64,000 bases of DNA, taken from NCBI GenBank assembly GCA_017418975.1, contig JAFOMG010000030.1, forward strand, positions 166,450-230,449. Reading direction: 5' to 3'. Both the position numbers and the translations under genes were made by a program. The notes below the pieces were generated by a model. It had not been told where the DNA came from. It searched no databases and saw nothing but the letters and a program-made list of their open reading frames with translations. The DNA is from Sphingomonas sp. Its GTDB lineage: Bacteria > Pseudomonadota > Alphaproteobacteria > Sphingomonadales > Sphingomonadaceae. Shown in pieces: positions 53,869-62,948 of the stretch (position 1 is its first letter; the number at the start of each line of letters is the position of its first letter).

Positions 53869-54312
53869 ATGATCGCCGCGCTTCTGGGACTATGGCTGAC
53901 GCTGCTGCTCGCCGGCGATACGCCGGCCGGGGGCCTGATGCGTGGCGCCCTTGTCGAATGGCCGGCGGCGCGGCTGGCGCGGATCCGGCGCGGGGCGGTG
54001 GTCGCCTGGATGATCCTCGGCGCGATCGGCTTGCTCTGCTTCTGGTTCCTCGAGGAGGAGGGCCTTCGCCTCTTCGCCATGGCGCTGCCCGAGATCGCCG
54101 GCTGGATCACGATGTTCGAGATCGGCACGCTGGTCGACACGATCCTGGTGGCGGCGATGGCGGCATCGACGCTGCGCTTCGGCGCGGTGCGGCACTGGAT
54201 CGCCGCGCGGCGGCCGATGGGCCGGCGCGCGAAGCGGACGCGGCGGACGCGGCTGGTGGCGCGCGCCTCCAACGACGACGAGGACGGACCGGCCCCGGCG
54301 CTGGCGGCCTAG
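53869..54312 (+). CDS. Membrane protein of unknown function
   Basis: A 147-residue protein with two to three hydrophobic segments ([53 protein letters not shown]) and a strongly basic C-terminus ([19 protein letters not shown]) before an acidic tail. GGGGGGAATCG gives a ribosome site. It overlaps the convergent ruvC by four bases. Not recognised. Confidence 0.62.
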   Translation: MIAALLGLWLTLLLAGDTPAGGLMRGALVEWPAARLARIRRGAVVAWMILGAIGLLCFWFLEEEGLRLFAMALPEIAGWITMFEIGTLVDTILVAAMAASTLRFGAVRHWIAARRPMGRRAKRTRRTRLVARASNDDEDGPAPALAA

Positions 54313-54797
54313 CGCAGCCCGAAGCGCGCGCTCGCCAGATGGTGGGCGTGGCAGATGGCGACGGCGAGCGCGTCGGCCGCGTCGGCCCCGGCGATCTTCA
54401 CCCCGGGCAGCAGCACCTGCACCATCGCATGGACCTGCGCCTTGTCGGCATTGCCGACGCCGACGACCGATTTCTTGATCGTGCTCGGCTTGTATTCGCC
54501 GACATCGATGCCGGTCCGCGCGGCAGCGCACAGCACCACCCCGCGCGCCTGGCCGAGCTTGAGCGTCGACTGGGCATTGGAATTGACGAACACCTCTTCC
54601 ACCGCCGCCGCCTCCGGCCCGTGATCGGCGATCAGCGCGGCGAGCATGGCGTCGAGATGCGCGAGCCGGCGCGGGAGCGGCGCCTGGGTATCGGTCTTCA
54701 ACCGTCCGTTGGCGAGATGCGACAGGCGATTGCCCTCGGCGCGGATCAGCCCCCAGCCGGTGGTGCCGAGGCCGGGATCGAGGCCGAGGATGATCAT
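54309..54797 (-). CDS. ruvC: Holliday junction resolvase RuvC
   Basis: A 162-residue endonuclease that cuts Holliday junctions. Catalytic acids: Asp7 in ILGLDPG, Glu in [11 protein letters not shown], and the Asp pair in [15 protein letters not shown]. The start at 54797 gives the typical length; upstream residues are low-complexity. Two plus-strand genes intervene before ruvA. An AT-poor repeat-like stretch (54855-54960) separates it from yebC. Confidence 0.95.
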   Translation of the reverse strand: MIILGLDPGLGTTGWGLIRAEGNRLSHLANGRLKTDTQAPLPRRLAHLDAMLAALIADHGPEAAAVEEVFVNSNAQSTLKLGQARGVVLCAAARTGIDVGEYKPSTIKKSVVGVGNADKAQVHAMVQVLLPGVKIAGADAADALAVAICHAHHLASARFGLR

Positions 54798-54963
54798 TGG
54801 ATTCTGCACGCGCACGCGCGAAGCACCGGAATAGCCCGGTGCGCCCTCCGCGCGGCGCCGTCGCGAATCTCGGGACCGCTGGCGCGGCAAGCACTCTCCG
54901 CGCCTCCGCGCGCCCGCGCGAACCGATGATCTTCGCGGCTTCGCGCCTTCGCGTGAATCAATC

Positions 54964-55707
54964 TCAGCCCAGCTTCTCCATCACTTCGTCCGAGACTTCG
55001 TAATTGCCCCACACCGTCTGGACATCGTCGTCGTCGTCGAGCGCGTCGATCAGCTTGAACAGCTTGGCCGCGTCCTCCTCGCCGACATCGACCATGGTCT
55101 GGGGCCGCCAGGCGAGCTTGGCGCCCTCCGCCTCGCCGAGCACCGGCTCCAGGGCACGGGCGACTTCGTGGAGCGCGTCCTGCGCGGTCCAGATCTCATG
55201 GCCCTCCTCGGAGCTGGCCACGTCCTCGGCCCCTGCCTCGAGCGCGGCTTCGAACACCTTCTCGGCGTCGCCGGCCTTGGCGGGATAGGTGATCAGGCCC
55301 ATCCGGTCGAAACCGTGGCTCACCGAGCCGGCGGTGCCGAGATTGCCGCCATTCTTCGATACCGCGGTGCGCACATTGGTGGCGGTGCGGTTGCGATTGT
55401 CGGTCAGCGCCTCGATGATCAGCGAGACGCCGCCCGGGCCGAAGCCCTCGTAGCGGATCTCCTCGTAATTCTCGCCATCGCCCTTGCTCGCCTTGTCGAT
55501 CGAGCGCTGGATATTGTCCTTGGGCATCGACTGCGCCTTGGCCGCGGCGATCGCGGCGCGCAGGCGCGGGTTCATGTCGGGATCGGGCAAGCCCATCTTC
55601 GCGGCGACGGTGATTTCGCGGCTGAGCTTGGAGAACATGCTCGAGCGCTTCTTATCCTGCGCGCCCTTGCGGTGCATGATGTTCTTGAATTTGGAATGGC
55701 CTGCCAT
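54964..55707 (-). CDS. YebC/PmpR family protein
   Basis: A 247-residue protein of the YebC family, associated with translation of proline-rich stretches and with transcriptional control. N-terminal [21 protein letters not shown], then [44 protein letters not shown] and [15 protein letters not shown]. The start at 55707 has GAGAGCGC upstream. Heads the ruvC-containing string. Confidence 0.93.
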   Translation of the reverse strand: MAGHSKFKNIMHRKGAQDKKRSSMFSKLSREITVAAKMGLPDPDMNPRLRAAIAAAKAQSMPKDNIQRSIDKASKGDGENYEEIRYEGFGPGGVSLIIEALTDNRNRTATNVRTAVSKNGGNLGTAGSVSHGFDRMGLITYPAKAGDAEKVFEAALEAGAEDVASSEEGHEIWTAQDALHEVARALEPVLGEAEGAKLAWRPQTMVDVGEEDAAKLFKLIDALDDDDDVQTVWGNYEVSDEVMEKLG

Positions 55708-55790
55708 TGCGCTCTCGTATGAAACTGGTCGCGCGGCTTTAGGCCAGGCACGGGCGAATGGGCAATGCTTGCCCCATATCGTCATCCCGG

Positions 55791-55860
55791 CCGGCGCCGG
55801 GATCTCGTGCGGCTATCGTCCCGCGCCTTCGCCCGAGGCCCCGGCTTTCGCCGGGGCGAC
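55791..55860. repeat. Paired extragenic palindrome (REP-like)
   Basis: GTCATCCCGGCCGGCGCCGGGAT at the left and CCCCGGCTTTCGCCGGGGCGAC at the right, between yebC and gapR. Same family as 27467-27546. Confidence 0.6.
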
Positions 55861-55871
55861 GACAAGGCGGC

Positions 55872-56108
55872 TCAGATGCCCAGCGCCTGCTTGTAGGTCT
55901 CGAGCAGCATCTCCGCCTCGTCGCGGTGATGCTTCTCCATCTTCCGCAGGCGGACGATCGAGCGCATCGTCTTCACGTCGAAGCCGGTCGACTTGGCCTC
56001 GGCATAGACGTCCTTGATGTCGTCGGCGATGCCCTTCTTCTCTTCCTCGAGCCGCTCGATCCGCTCGATGAGGAGGCGCAGCTGTTCGGCGGAAATCGAA
56101 TCGGACAA
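55872..56108 (-). CDS. gapR: Nucleoid protein GapR (DUF2312)
   Basis: A 78-residue DUF2312 protein; in Caulobacter this protein, GapR, binds overtwisted AT-rich DNA and aids topoisomerases. Seen: [65 protein letters not shown], an all-helical coiled coil. The start is TTG (56108) with AGGAG eight bases upstream; there is no ATG nearby. The role is inferred from the family. Confidence 0.9.
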   Translation of the reverse strand: MSDSISAEQLRLLIERIERLEEEKKGIADDIKDVYAEAKSTGFDVKTMRSIVRLRKMEKHHRDEAEMLLETYKQALGI

Positions 56109-56238
56109 GGTGGAAGCTCCTGGAGAATAGAGTCGGGAAAGCGGCGCGATTATCGGAGCCCGCCGCCCCGCTCAACCCCCAACGCGCCGCCCGCCCCGGT
56201 CGATTGCCCCTTGCGGCCGGTCCGGCTATCTGCCGGCC

Positions 56239-57084
56239 ATGCCCTTTCTCCGCCGAATCGCGCTTTCCGCCGCCGTCGCGCTCGCCCTGCTGCCTGCCAC
56301 CGCACCGGCCCAGAACCGGCCCGCGGCCTCTGTCCCGGCGCCGGCCAGGCCGGTCGCCCCGGTGCAGCTGCCGCCGACCATGCGCGTGCCGGCCCGCCCC
56401 GCCCCGCCCCCGGCCGACAAGCAGCCCTTCGCCGCGGAGATCGCCGCGTTCGAGGCCCGCGATGCCGCGGCCAGGCCGGCAAGGGGCGGGGTGCTGTTCC
56501 TCGGCAGCTCGAGCATCCGGATGTGGACCGATCTCGCGCGCGATTTCCCCGGCCACAATGTCGTCAACCGGGGCTTTGGCGGTTCCACCATCCCCGACAG
56601 CGTCCGCTATTTCGACCGGATCGTGATGCCCCATGCGCCGAAGACCATTGTCTTCTATGCCGGCGACAACGACCTGGAGGCCGGGCACACGCCCGAGGAA
56701 GTGCTCTCCGATTTCGAGGCGCTGGTGACCAAGGTGCATTTCCGCCTTCCCGGCACCCGCGTCCTGTTCGTCGCGATCAAGCCCAGCCCGTCGCGCTGGC
56801 GGCTGATCGACGGGATCCGCACGACCAACACGCTGGTGCGCGACTATGTCGCGACCGACCGGCGGCTCGGCTATGTCGACATCTTCCCCGCGATGCTGGG
56901 CCCCGACGGCAAGCCGCGCCCCGAGCTCTATCGCGAGGACGGCCTGCACATGACCCGTGCGGGCTATGACATCTGGCGCGCCGCGGTGGCCAAGGCGATG
57001 AAGTGGAAGCTCCCGGCGCCGGCCGCCAACCCGGCCAGGCCGGCGGTCAGCGCCCCGGCTCGGTCATCGAAGGCGGGTCGCTAG
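56239..57084 (+). CDS. Exported SGNH/GDSL-type hydrolase
   Basis: A 281-residue protein with a signal peptide (MPFLRRIALSAAVALALLPATAPA-Q), a Pro/Ala-rich spacer and an SGNH esterase domain. Block I LFLGSSSIRMW (nucleophile near Ser91), block II NRGFGGSTIPD, block III YAGDNDLEAGH, and block V DGLHMTRAGY with catalytic Asp and His. Substrate unknown. Ends in an Ala/Pro-rich tail, overlapping the convergent DUF1244 gene by 38 bases. Confidence 0.88.
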   Translation: MPFLRRIALSAAVALALLPATAPAQNRPAASVPAPARPVAPVQLPPTMRVPARPAPPPADKQPFAAEIAAFEARDAAARPARGGVLFLGSSSIRMWTDLARDFPGHNVVNRGFGGSTIPDSVRYFDRIVMPHAPKTIVFYAGDNDLEAGHTPEEVLSDFEALVTKVHFRLPGTRVLFVAIKPSPSRWRLIDGIRTTNTLVRDYVATDRRLGYVDIFPAMLGPDGKPRPELYREDGLHMTRAGYDIWRAAVAKAMKWKLPAPAANPARPAVSAPARSSKAGR

Positions 57085-57424
57085 CCGGGAAGCTCTCGTC
57101 CAGCGCCTCGTCGAGCGCCGCCTGGTCGAGCGCGGCGTTGCGCTTCAGGCTCGCTTCCATCCGGGCGACCTGATCGGGCGTGGCTTCGCCCTGGTGGCGC
57201 GCCTTCCACTCCGCGAAGGGCATGCCGTAGACGATGCGGCGCGCATCGTCCCGGGCGATCGACGGGTCGGCCTCGACGATCCAGTCGGCCAGGCAGTTGC
57301 GGCAGAAGCCCGCCAGGCCCATCAGATCGATGTTCTGCGCATCGGCGCGGTGGCGGAGATGGCGGACGACGCTGCGGAACGCCTTGGCCGCCACGGCGTC
57401 GTCCAGCTGGTCGAGTTCGTCCAT
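57047..57424 (-). CDS. DUF1244 family protein
   Basis: A 125-residue protein. The DUF1244 signature RHLRHRADAQNIDLMGLAGFCRNCLADWIVEADPSIA has the CRNC pair. The C-terminal acidic DEALDESFPASDPPSM tail extends past the usual domain and encodes the 38-base overlap with the convergent hydrolase gene. Function unassigned. The ATG at 57424 diverges from pyruvate kinase. Confidence 0.85.
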   Translation of the reverse strand: MDELDQLDDAVAAKAFRSVVRHLRHRADAQNIDLMGLAGFCRNCLADWIVEADPSIARDDARRIVYGMPFAEWKARHQGEATPDQVARMEASLKRNAALDQAALDEALDESFPASDPPSMTEPGR

Positions 57425-57500
57425 TTATCGCACCTCCACGGTTGATCCTCCGGGATATGAGGCTAGAGGCACCGAGGCACAAGCCGAGGATATGACAACG

Positions 57501-58979
57501 ATGACAAAGGCAATCAGCCCCCGCACGCGCAAGGTTCGCATCCTCGCCACGCTCGGCCCCGCCAGCGCGACGCCCGAGATGATCGCCAAGCTGTTCGAAG
57601 CGGGCGCCGATGCGTTCCGGATCAACATGAGCCATGGCGACCAGGCATCGAAGGTGCCGCTGTTCGCGGCGATCCGCGGGCTCGAGCAGAAATATGGCCG
57701 CCCGACCACGATCCTGGCGGACCTGCAGGGCCCGAAGCTGCGCGTCGGCAAGTTCGCCGACGGCAAGGTGCAGCTGGTCACCGGCCACGAGTTCATCCTC
57801 GACCGCGACAAGACGCCCGGCGACGCCACCCGCGTCGAGCTGCCGCACCGCGAGATCTTCGAGGCGGCGCACGAGAATGCCCGCCTGCTGCTCGACGACG
57901 GCAAGCTGGTGCTGCGCGTCGTCTCGGTCGCACCGGATCGCCTGACCACGATCGTCGAGGTCGGCGGGGCGCTGTCGAACAACAAGGGCCTGAACGTGCC
58001 CGACATGGTGCTGCCGCTCGCCGCGCTCACCGAGAAGGACCGCAGCGACCTCGCCTTCGCGGTGGAGCAGGGCGCCGACTGGATCGCGCTCAGCTTCGTC
58101 CAGCGCCCCGAGGACCTGATGGAAGCCCGCCGCCTGATCGGCGGCAAGGCGGCCCTGCTCGCCAAGATCGAGAAGCCGAGCGCGATCGCCCGCCTCGACG
58201 AGATCGTCGAGCAGTGCGACGGCGTGATGGTCGCGCGCGGCGACCTGGGCGTGGAGCTGCCGCCGCAGAGCGTGCCGCCGCTCCAGAAGCGCATCGTCGA
58301 GACCGCGCGCCGCATGGGCCGCCCGGTGATCGTCGCCACCCAGATGCTCGAATCGATGATCGAGAGCCCGTCGCCGACGCGCGCCGAAGTCTCCGACGTC
58401 GCCACCGCGGTCTATGACGGTGCCGACGCGATCATGCTCTCGGCCGAGAGCGCCGCGGGCAAATGGCCGGTCGAATCGGTGGCGATGATGAACTCGATCG
58501 CCGATGCGGTGGAGCGCGACCCCGCGCATGGCGACCGCGTCCACTTCACCGTGACCCGGCCGGATCCCACCACCGCCGACGCCCTGGCCGAAGCCGCGAA
58601 GAACATCGCGCGCACCGTCTCCGCCTCGGGCATCACCTGCTTCACCAGCTCCGGCTCGACCGCGCGGCGAATCGCGCGCGAGCGCCCGTCGGTGCCGATC
58701 CTGGTGCTCACGCCCAAGATCGATACGGCGCGCCGGCTCGGCCTGCTCTGGGGCACGCATGCGGTCCACACGCGCGACGTCGATTCGTTCGAGGAGATGG
58801 TCGCCAAGTCGAAGCGGATGGCGCTGCGCCACCATATCGCCGCGGCGGGCGACCGCGTGGTGCTGTGCGCCGGCGTGCCGTTCCGGACGCCCGGCTCGAC
58901 CAACGTGCTGCACGTGGTGACCCTGGTCGGCGACGAGCTGAAGAACCATCCGGGCCGCGAAGGGCCGGACGCGATCTGA
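57501..58979 (+). CDS. pyk: Pyruvate kinase
   Basis: A 492-residue glycolytic enzyme converting PEP and ADP to pyruvate and ATP. Motifs: RKVRILATLGPASA, FRINMSHGD, metal/substrate KIEKPSA, VARGDLGVELP and ATQMLESMIESPSPTRAEVSDVATAVYDGADAIMLSAESA. C-terminal allosteric-type domain present. The ATG at 57501 is preferred to 57492 because GAGGA is too close to the latter. Monocistronic. Confidence 0.95.
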   Translation: MTKAISPRTRKVRILATLGPASATPEMIAKLFEAGADAFRINMSHGDQASKVPLFAAIRGLEQKYGRPTTILADLQGPKLRVGKFADGKVQLVTGHEFILDRDKTPGDATRVELPHREIFEAAHENARLLLDDGKLVLRVVSVAPDRLTTIVEVGGALSNNKGLNVPDMVLPLAALTEKDRSDLAFAVEQGADWIALSFVQRPEDLMEARRLIGGKAALLAKIEKPSAIARLDEIVEQCDGVMVARGDLGVELPPQSVPPLQKRIVETARRMGRPVIVATQMLESMIESPSPTRAEVSDVATAVYDGADAIMLSAESAAGKWPVESVAMMNSIADAVERDPAHGDRVHFTVTRPDPTTADALAEAAKNIARTVSASGITCFTSSGSTARRIARERPSVPILVLTPKIDTARRLGLLWGTHAVHTRDVDSFEEMVAKSKRMALRHHIAAAGDRVVLCAGVPFRTPGSTNVLHVVTLVGDELKNHPGREGPDAI

Positions 58980-58987
58980 TCCTTGCG

Positions 58988-59013
58988 CTCCCCTCTCTGG
59001 AAAGGGAGGGGAG
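58988..59013. repeat. Solo palindrome related to the DUF559 cassette ends
   Basis: CTCCCCTCTCT pairs with AGGGAGGGGAG (one mismatch) around a GGAA loop, nine bases after pyk. The stem resembles the palindromic part of 7220-7255, but the following GGTTGGGG...GGGT segment is missing. Confidence 0.6.
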
Positions 59014-59045
59014 AAGACCGGGTTCCGAACTCCTATTCTTCCTTC

Positions 59046-59212
59046 GTCATCCCGGCCTTGCGCCGGGGTCCCGCTATCCCGGCAGGGCAAGAAGCAGCGG
59101 GATCCCGGCACAAGGCCGGGATGACGGTGGAAAATCAGACACTTGTTCGGGTTCCCAACCTGGGGTCACGACTCGATCAGCAAACCCCGTCATCCGCGCG
59201 CGGGCGGGGGGC
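59046..59212. repeat. Dispersed about 165-base repeat, copy C
   Basis: Starts with a 30-base imperfect inverted repeat (59046-59075 against 59096-59125), then GGTGGAAAATCAGACACTTG and TTCCCAACCTGGGGTCACGA. It aligns with copy A at 10204-10370 and in part with copy B. Confidence 0.65.
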
Positions 59213-59235
59213 AACGGCTTGTTCGGGCTTTCGTC

Positions 59236-59847
59236 CTAGAGCAGCCCGAGCCCTTCCAGATCGGCACGCAGCTTGGCCGCGCCGGTGAAGTGCAGCGCAT
59301 GGATGCCCGCGTCCGCAGCGGCGGCGACGTTGGGCAGGCTGTCGTCGATGAACACCGCGTCCGGCCCCTCAAGGCCGAATCGGCGCAGCGCGAGCGCGTA
59401 GATCGCGGGATCGGGCTTCACGAGCTTCTCGTCGCCCGAGACGACGATGTCGCGGAAGCGATCGAACAGCGCGGCTTCGCGGGCGCGGAACGGCGGCCAG
59501 AACTCGCCGGAGAAATTGGTGATCGCGAACAGCGGCACGCCGGCGGCGTCGAGCGCCTCGACGAGCGCGGTCATGCCGGGAATCGCCGGCCCCAGCGTCT
59601 CGTTGAAGCGCGGTCCCCAGGCGGCGATCAGCGCCGCATGCTCCGGAAAGCGCGCGCCCAGCTCCGCCGAGGTTTCCGCGAACGGACGCCCCGCGTCGTG
59701 CTGGAAATGCCACTCCCGGGTGACGACGCTCGCCAGAAACGCTTCGAGCGCCCGATCGTCCTCGATCAGGCGCTCGTAGAGGAACCGAGGTTCCCAGTCG
59801 AACAGCACCTTCCCGACATCGAAGATGACGGTGTGGGGCTGGACCAC
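59236..59847 (-). CDS. HAD-superfamily hydrolase
   Basis: A 203-residue phosphatase-like protein. Motif I VIFDVGKVLFDWEP is altered: the usual DxD becomes DVG, so the second catalytic Asp is missing, as in some haloacid-dehalogenase-like members. Motif II ITNFSG, motif III Lys in VKPDPAIY, motif IV FIDDSLPNV. Starts with GTG, six bases after rpmJ. The substrate is unknown and phosphatase activity is uncertain. Confidence 0.82.
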   Translation of the reverse strand: MVQPHTVIFDVGKVLFDWEPRFLYERLIEDDRALEAFLASVVTREWHFQHDAGRPFAETSAELGARFPEHAALIAAWGPRFNETLGPAIPGMTALVEALDAAGVPLFAITNFSGEFWPPFRAREAALFDRFRDIVVSGDEKLVKPDPAIYALALRRFGLEGPDAVFIDDSLPNVAAAADAGIHALHFTGAAKLRADLEGLGLL

Positions 59848-59852
59848 GCGAA

Positions 59853-59978
59853 TCAGCCCTGGCGGGCCTTGAAACGCTTCTGGGTCTTGTTGATGACGTA
59901 GATGCGCCCACGACGGCGGATCACGCGGTTGTCGCGATGCCGATCCTTGAGCGACTTCAATGAATTCACGATCTTCAT
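59853..59978 (-). CDS. rpmJ: 50S ribosomal protein bL36
   Basis: A 41-residue ribosomal protein: starts [20 protein letters not shown] and ends [11 protein letters not shown], with no zinc-binding cysteines, so the C-minus (zinc-free) type. It lies outside any large ribosomal cluster. GAGAAG precedes the ATG. Too short for most length cut-offs. Confidence 0.93.
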   Translation of the reverse strand: MKIVNSLKSLKDRHRDNRVIRRRGRIYVINKTQKRFKARQG

Positions 59979-60150
59979 GACCGATTCGCTTCTCAAACTA
60001 TAGGAATGCCGGAAAGAGGGGCTCGCCTAGTGGCCGATGCCCGCCAAGTCAAGGCGGGAGTCGCCCCATGGCCCAGCGGAACCGACTCGACCTGATCCGT
60101 GTTGGAGGGCAAACGGAGACGTTCCGTTCGCGAAACAGGAGTTCGTCCGC

Positions 60151-60750
60151 GTGAAGAAGCCGCTCAGCATCGCCCTGCTCGCCGCGCTGGGAGCCTGTGC
60201 CCCCAGCTATCGCCCGCAGCCGATCGACGTCACTCGTTATCATCTGGGCGCGCCGATCGAGCGCACCACCGTCGCGGTCGAGCCGATGGCCAACACCGAT
60301 TCGTTCGGCCCCGAATATCAGACCTATGCCGATGCGGTGCGCGCCGAGCTGGAACGGCTGGGCTATGTCCAGTCGGTGAGCAGCATGCCTTCGGGCTATA
60401 TCGCCGCGGTCGGCTTCCGCCGCACCAGCAAGGGCGCGTTCAAGGAACCGCCGCCGGTCAGCATCGGCCTGGGCGCGGGCGGCTTCAGCGGCGGGCGCCG
60501 CGGCGGCGTGGGGGTCGGCGGCGATGTCGGCTTCGGCATCGGCGGCAAGACGCGCGAGCTCTATCAGACCGAGCTGTGGGTGCAGCTGCGCCGCCGCAGC
60601 GACAACACCACCGTGTGGGAAGGCCGCGCGCAGAGCGGCAGCGTGAGCGGCACCGATCCCGACCAGCCCGGCGCGGCGGCCGCGCGCATGGCCAAGGCGC
60701 TTTTCAAGGACTTCCCCGGCGAGTCCGGCATCACTATCACGGTGAAATGA
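60151..60750 (+). CDS. DUF4136 lipoprotein
   Basis: A 199-residue outer-envelope lipoprotein. GTG start with AGGAG nine bases upstream; lipobox LAALGAC at about residue 16. The domain has RTTVAVEPMANTDSFGPEYQTYADAVRAEL, YIAAVGFRR and a Gly-rich stretch (GLGAGGFSGGRRGGVGVGGDVGFGIGG), ending in the DUF4136 core YQTELWVQLRRRSDNTTVWEGRA. Function unknown. Its stop overlaps the M14 peptidase start (ATGA). Confidence 0.85.
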   Translation: MKKPLSIALLAALGACAPSYRPQPIDVTRYHLGAPIERTTVAVEPMANTDSFGPEYQTYADAVRAELERLGYVQSVSSMPSGYIAAVGFRRTSKGAFKEPPPVSIGLGAGGFSGGRRGGVGVGGDVGFGIGGKTRELYQTELWVQLRRRSDNTTVWEGRAQSGSVSGTDPDQPGAAAARMAKALFKDFPGESGITITVK

Positions 60751-61865
60751 CCATCCAGATCAATTCCGGCTTCGATTCCGGCAACATCCGCGTCGTGGGG
60801 ATCGAGGGCGACCGCGTCGACCTCGAGATCGTCACCGATCACCTCTCGGACTTCTACCAGTGGTTCCACTTCCGCGTGGCCGGGGCGAAGGGGCGCACGC
60901 TCACCTTCCGCCTGCTGAACGCGGGCGGCGCTGCCTATGCGTTCGGCTGGCCGGACTATCAGGCGCGCTGGTCGACCGATCGCGAGGCGTGGCGGACCGC
61001 CGATTCGTCCTATGCCGACGGCGTGCTGCACTTCACCAAGGCAATCGATACCGACCTGGTGTGGTTCGCCTATTTCGCGCCCTATTCGATGGAGCGGCAC
61101 CACGACCTGGTCAGCCGCATGGCGCTGATGCCCGGCGTGTCGCACCGCGAGCTGGGCAAGACGCTCGACGGCCAGCCGATGGACCTGCTGACGCTCGGCA
61201 CCGGGCCGAAGACGGTGTGGCTCTATGCGCGCCAGCACCCGGGCGAGACCATGGCCGAATGGTGGATGGAAGGGGCGCTCGAGTTCCTGACCGACCCGAC
61301 CAACCCGATCGCCCTTGCCCTGCGCGAGAAGGCGGTGTTCCATATCGTGCCGAACATGAACCCGGACGGCTCGCGCCGCGGGCATCTGCGCACCAACGCC
61401 GCGGGCATCAACCTCAACCGCGAATGGCATGCTCCGACGATGGAGAAGAGCCCCGAGGTGTTCCTTGTCCGCGCGGCGATGGACGAGACCGGCGTCGATT
61501 TCGCGATCGACGTGCATGGCGACGAGGCGATTCCCGCCAACTTCCTCGCCGGCTTCGAAGGCATCGCGTCCTGGACCGACGCGCATGGCGAGAAATTCTA
61601 CGAATATGCCCGCCGCCTCGCCGGGGCGACGCCCGATTTCCAGCTCGACCTGGGCTATGAGAAATCGGCGCCCGGCCAGGCGAATCTCTCGATGTCGACC
61701 AACCAGCTCGCCGAGCGGTTCGGCGCGGTCTCGATGACGCTGGAAATGCCGTTCAAGGACCATGCCGCGAACGCCGATCCCGAATTCGCCTGGTCGCCCG
61801 CGCGCTGCAAGACGCTGGCGCATTCCTGTCTTGAGACTTTGGCAGGATTTATCGACGAGATCTGA
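60747..61865 (+). CDS. M14-type cytosolic carboxypeptidase
   Basis: A 372-residue zinc peptidase of the CCP-like M14 group, with an N-terminal beta-sandwich (MTIQINSGFDSGNIRVVGIEGDRVDLEI, FHFRVAGAKGRTLTFRLLN). Zinc ligands: His and Glu in ARQHPGETMAEW and His in DVHGDEAIPANF; the likely catalytic Glu is in MTLEMPFKDH. CCP relatives remove C-terminal Glu in eukaryotes; the bacterial substrate is unclear. ATGA overlap with the lipoprotein gene. Confidence 0.9.
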   Translation: MTIQINSGFDSGNIRVVGIEGDRVDLEIVTDHLSDFYQWFHFRVAGAKGRTLTFRLLNAGGAAYAFGWPDYQARWSTDREAWRTADSSYADGVLHFTKAIDTDLVWFAYFAPYSMERHHDLVSRMALMPGVSHRELGKTLDGQPMDLLTLGTGPKTVWLYARQHPGETMAEWWMEGALEFLTDPTNPIALALREKAVFHIVPNMNPDGSRRGHLRTNAAGINLNREWHAPTMEKSPEVFLVRAAMDETGVDFAIDVHGDEAIPANFLAGFEGIASWTDAHGEKFYEYARRLAGATPDFQLDLGYEKSAPGQANLSMSTNQLAERFGAVSMTLEMPFKDHAANADPEFAWSPARCKTLAHSCLETLAGFIDEI

Positions 61866-61889
61866 GGGAAGCGGAATCGCGGGGGAAGG

Positions 61890-62948
61890 ATGCTCGAACT
61901 GAGAATGGCGGCGGGAGCCGCCGCCCTGATCGCGTGGCTCGCGCCGGTGCAGGCGCAGGCACAGGCGGGGGCGGTGCCCGAGCCGGCGATCGCCACCTAT
62001 GTGGCGGAACATGCCGTCGCGGGCCCCGGCGAGCTGCGCCCGGTGATGGCGGTCGGCGAGCCCCGGGGCTGGATCCTGCCCGCCGATATTCCCGAGCGCT
62101 TCCGCGCCGAGGCGCGCGGCGAGAAGCTCCAGCCGCGATTCCAGCACATATTGGGGCAGATCGGGATCGAGCTGTCGATCGACGACAGGGATGCGATCAC
62201 CGATTGCCGGGGCACCTATGGCCATGTCGCGCTCGCCCCGCAATTCTGCGAGGTGCTGCGGCGCCGGGGCAAGTTCCGCCACGCCCTCACCCTCGACGGC
62301 AAGCCCGCGCCCGGCACGGCCTCGCTGACGATCCAGTTCTCGGTGGGAGGCGAGGGGGCGGAGATCGGCCTGCCCCCGGCGCCTCCGGCACCGATGGGCT
62401 GGCCCGTGACCCATGCGCGCGGCATCGCCACCATGACTCGCCAGCCCGAGTGGCGACGCTTCTCCAAGGTCCGCGACGGGCGGCAGAGCGCGATCGCGCT
62501 GTTGCTGGAGTCGGGCACCGTCCTCTCCTGCAAGCTGCTGCGATCGAGCGGCGATGCCGGGCTGGACGCGGCGAGCTGCGACGCGGCGCGCACCGGCGCC
62601 TATGCGATCGAGCCGGCGCAGACCTATGCGCAGCTGCCCATGCTCGTCCGCTGGAACTGGGACGGCGCCCAGGCGATGCTGCCGATACGGGAAAGCTATC
62701 AGCGCCCGACACCGGCGAGCGCCGGCGAGCTGGTCGTGCGCGGCGCGGCCGGATCGCCGGCGGAGGCGTGGCTCACCCTGTCGCAGAGCGGCGCGGTCAC
62801 CGATTGCCGGATATCGCTCTCCGCCGGCGGCGACGCGGCGGACGTGGCGCTGTGCGCGGCGATGCGCGGCGCCAGGTTCAATCCGGCAAGCGACGTGTTC
62901 GGCCTGCCGATGGAGAGCAGGTATCTCGCCAAGGTGCGTTTCGAATGA
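61890..62948 (+). CDS. Exported protein with three TonB-C-like modules
   Basis: A 352-residue protein with a signal peptide ending VQAQA-Q. Three repeated modules resemble a TonB C-terminal domain, each with a Cys pair: Cys106/Cys120, Cys214/Cys230 and Cys306/Cys322, in contexts DCRxxxxxxxxxLxxxxC. Likely disulfide-bonded in the periplasm. No membrane anchor for energy transfer is seen, so a role as a TonB-like binder is only inferred. Its stop overlaps the GNAT start (ATGA). Confidence 0.75.
   Translation: MLELRMAAGAAALIAWLAPVQAQAQAGAVPEPAIATYVAEHAVAGPGELRPVMAVGEPRGWILPADIPERFRAEARGEKLQPRFQHILGQIGIELSIDDRDAITDCRGTYGHVALAPQFCEVLRRRGKFRHALTLDGKPAPGTASLTIQFSVGGEGAEIGLPPAPPAPMGWPVTHARGIATMTRQPEWRRFSKVRDGRQSAIALLLESGTVLSCKLLRSSGDAGLDAASCDAARTGAYAIEPAQTYAQLPMLVRWNWDGAQAMLPIRESYQRPTPASAGELVVRGAAGSPAEAWLTLSQSGAVTDCRISLSAGGDAADVALCAAMRGARFNPASDVFGLPMESRYLAKVRFE

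Noticed and set aside
57081-59111. A 676-codon frame antisense to pyruvate kinase
   Set aside because: Low-complexity Arg/Ala/Asp translation opposite a conserved glycolytic enzyme.
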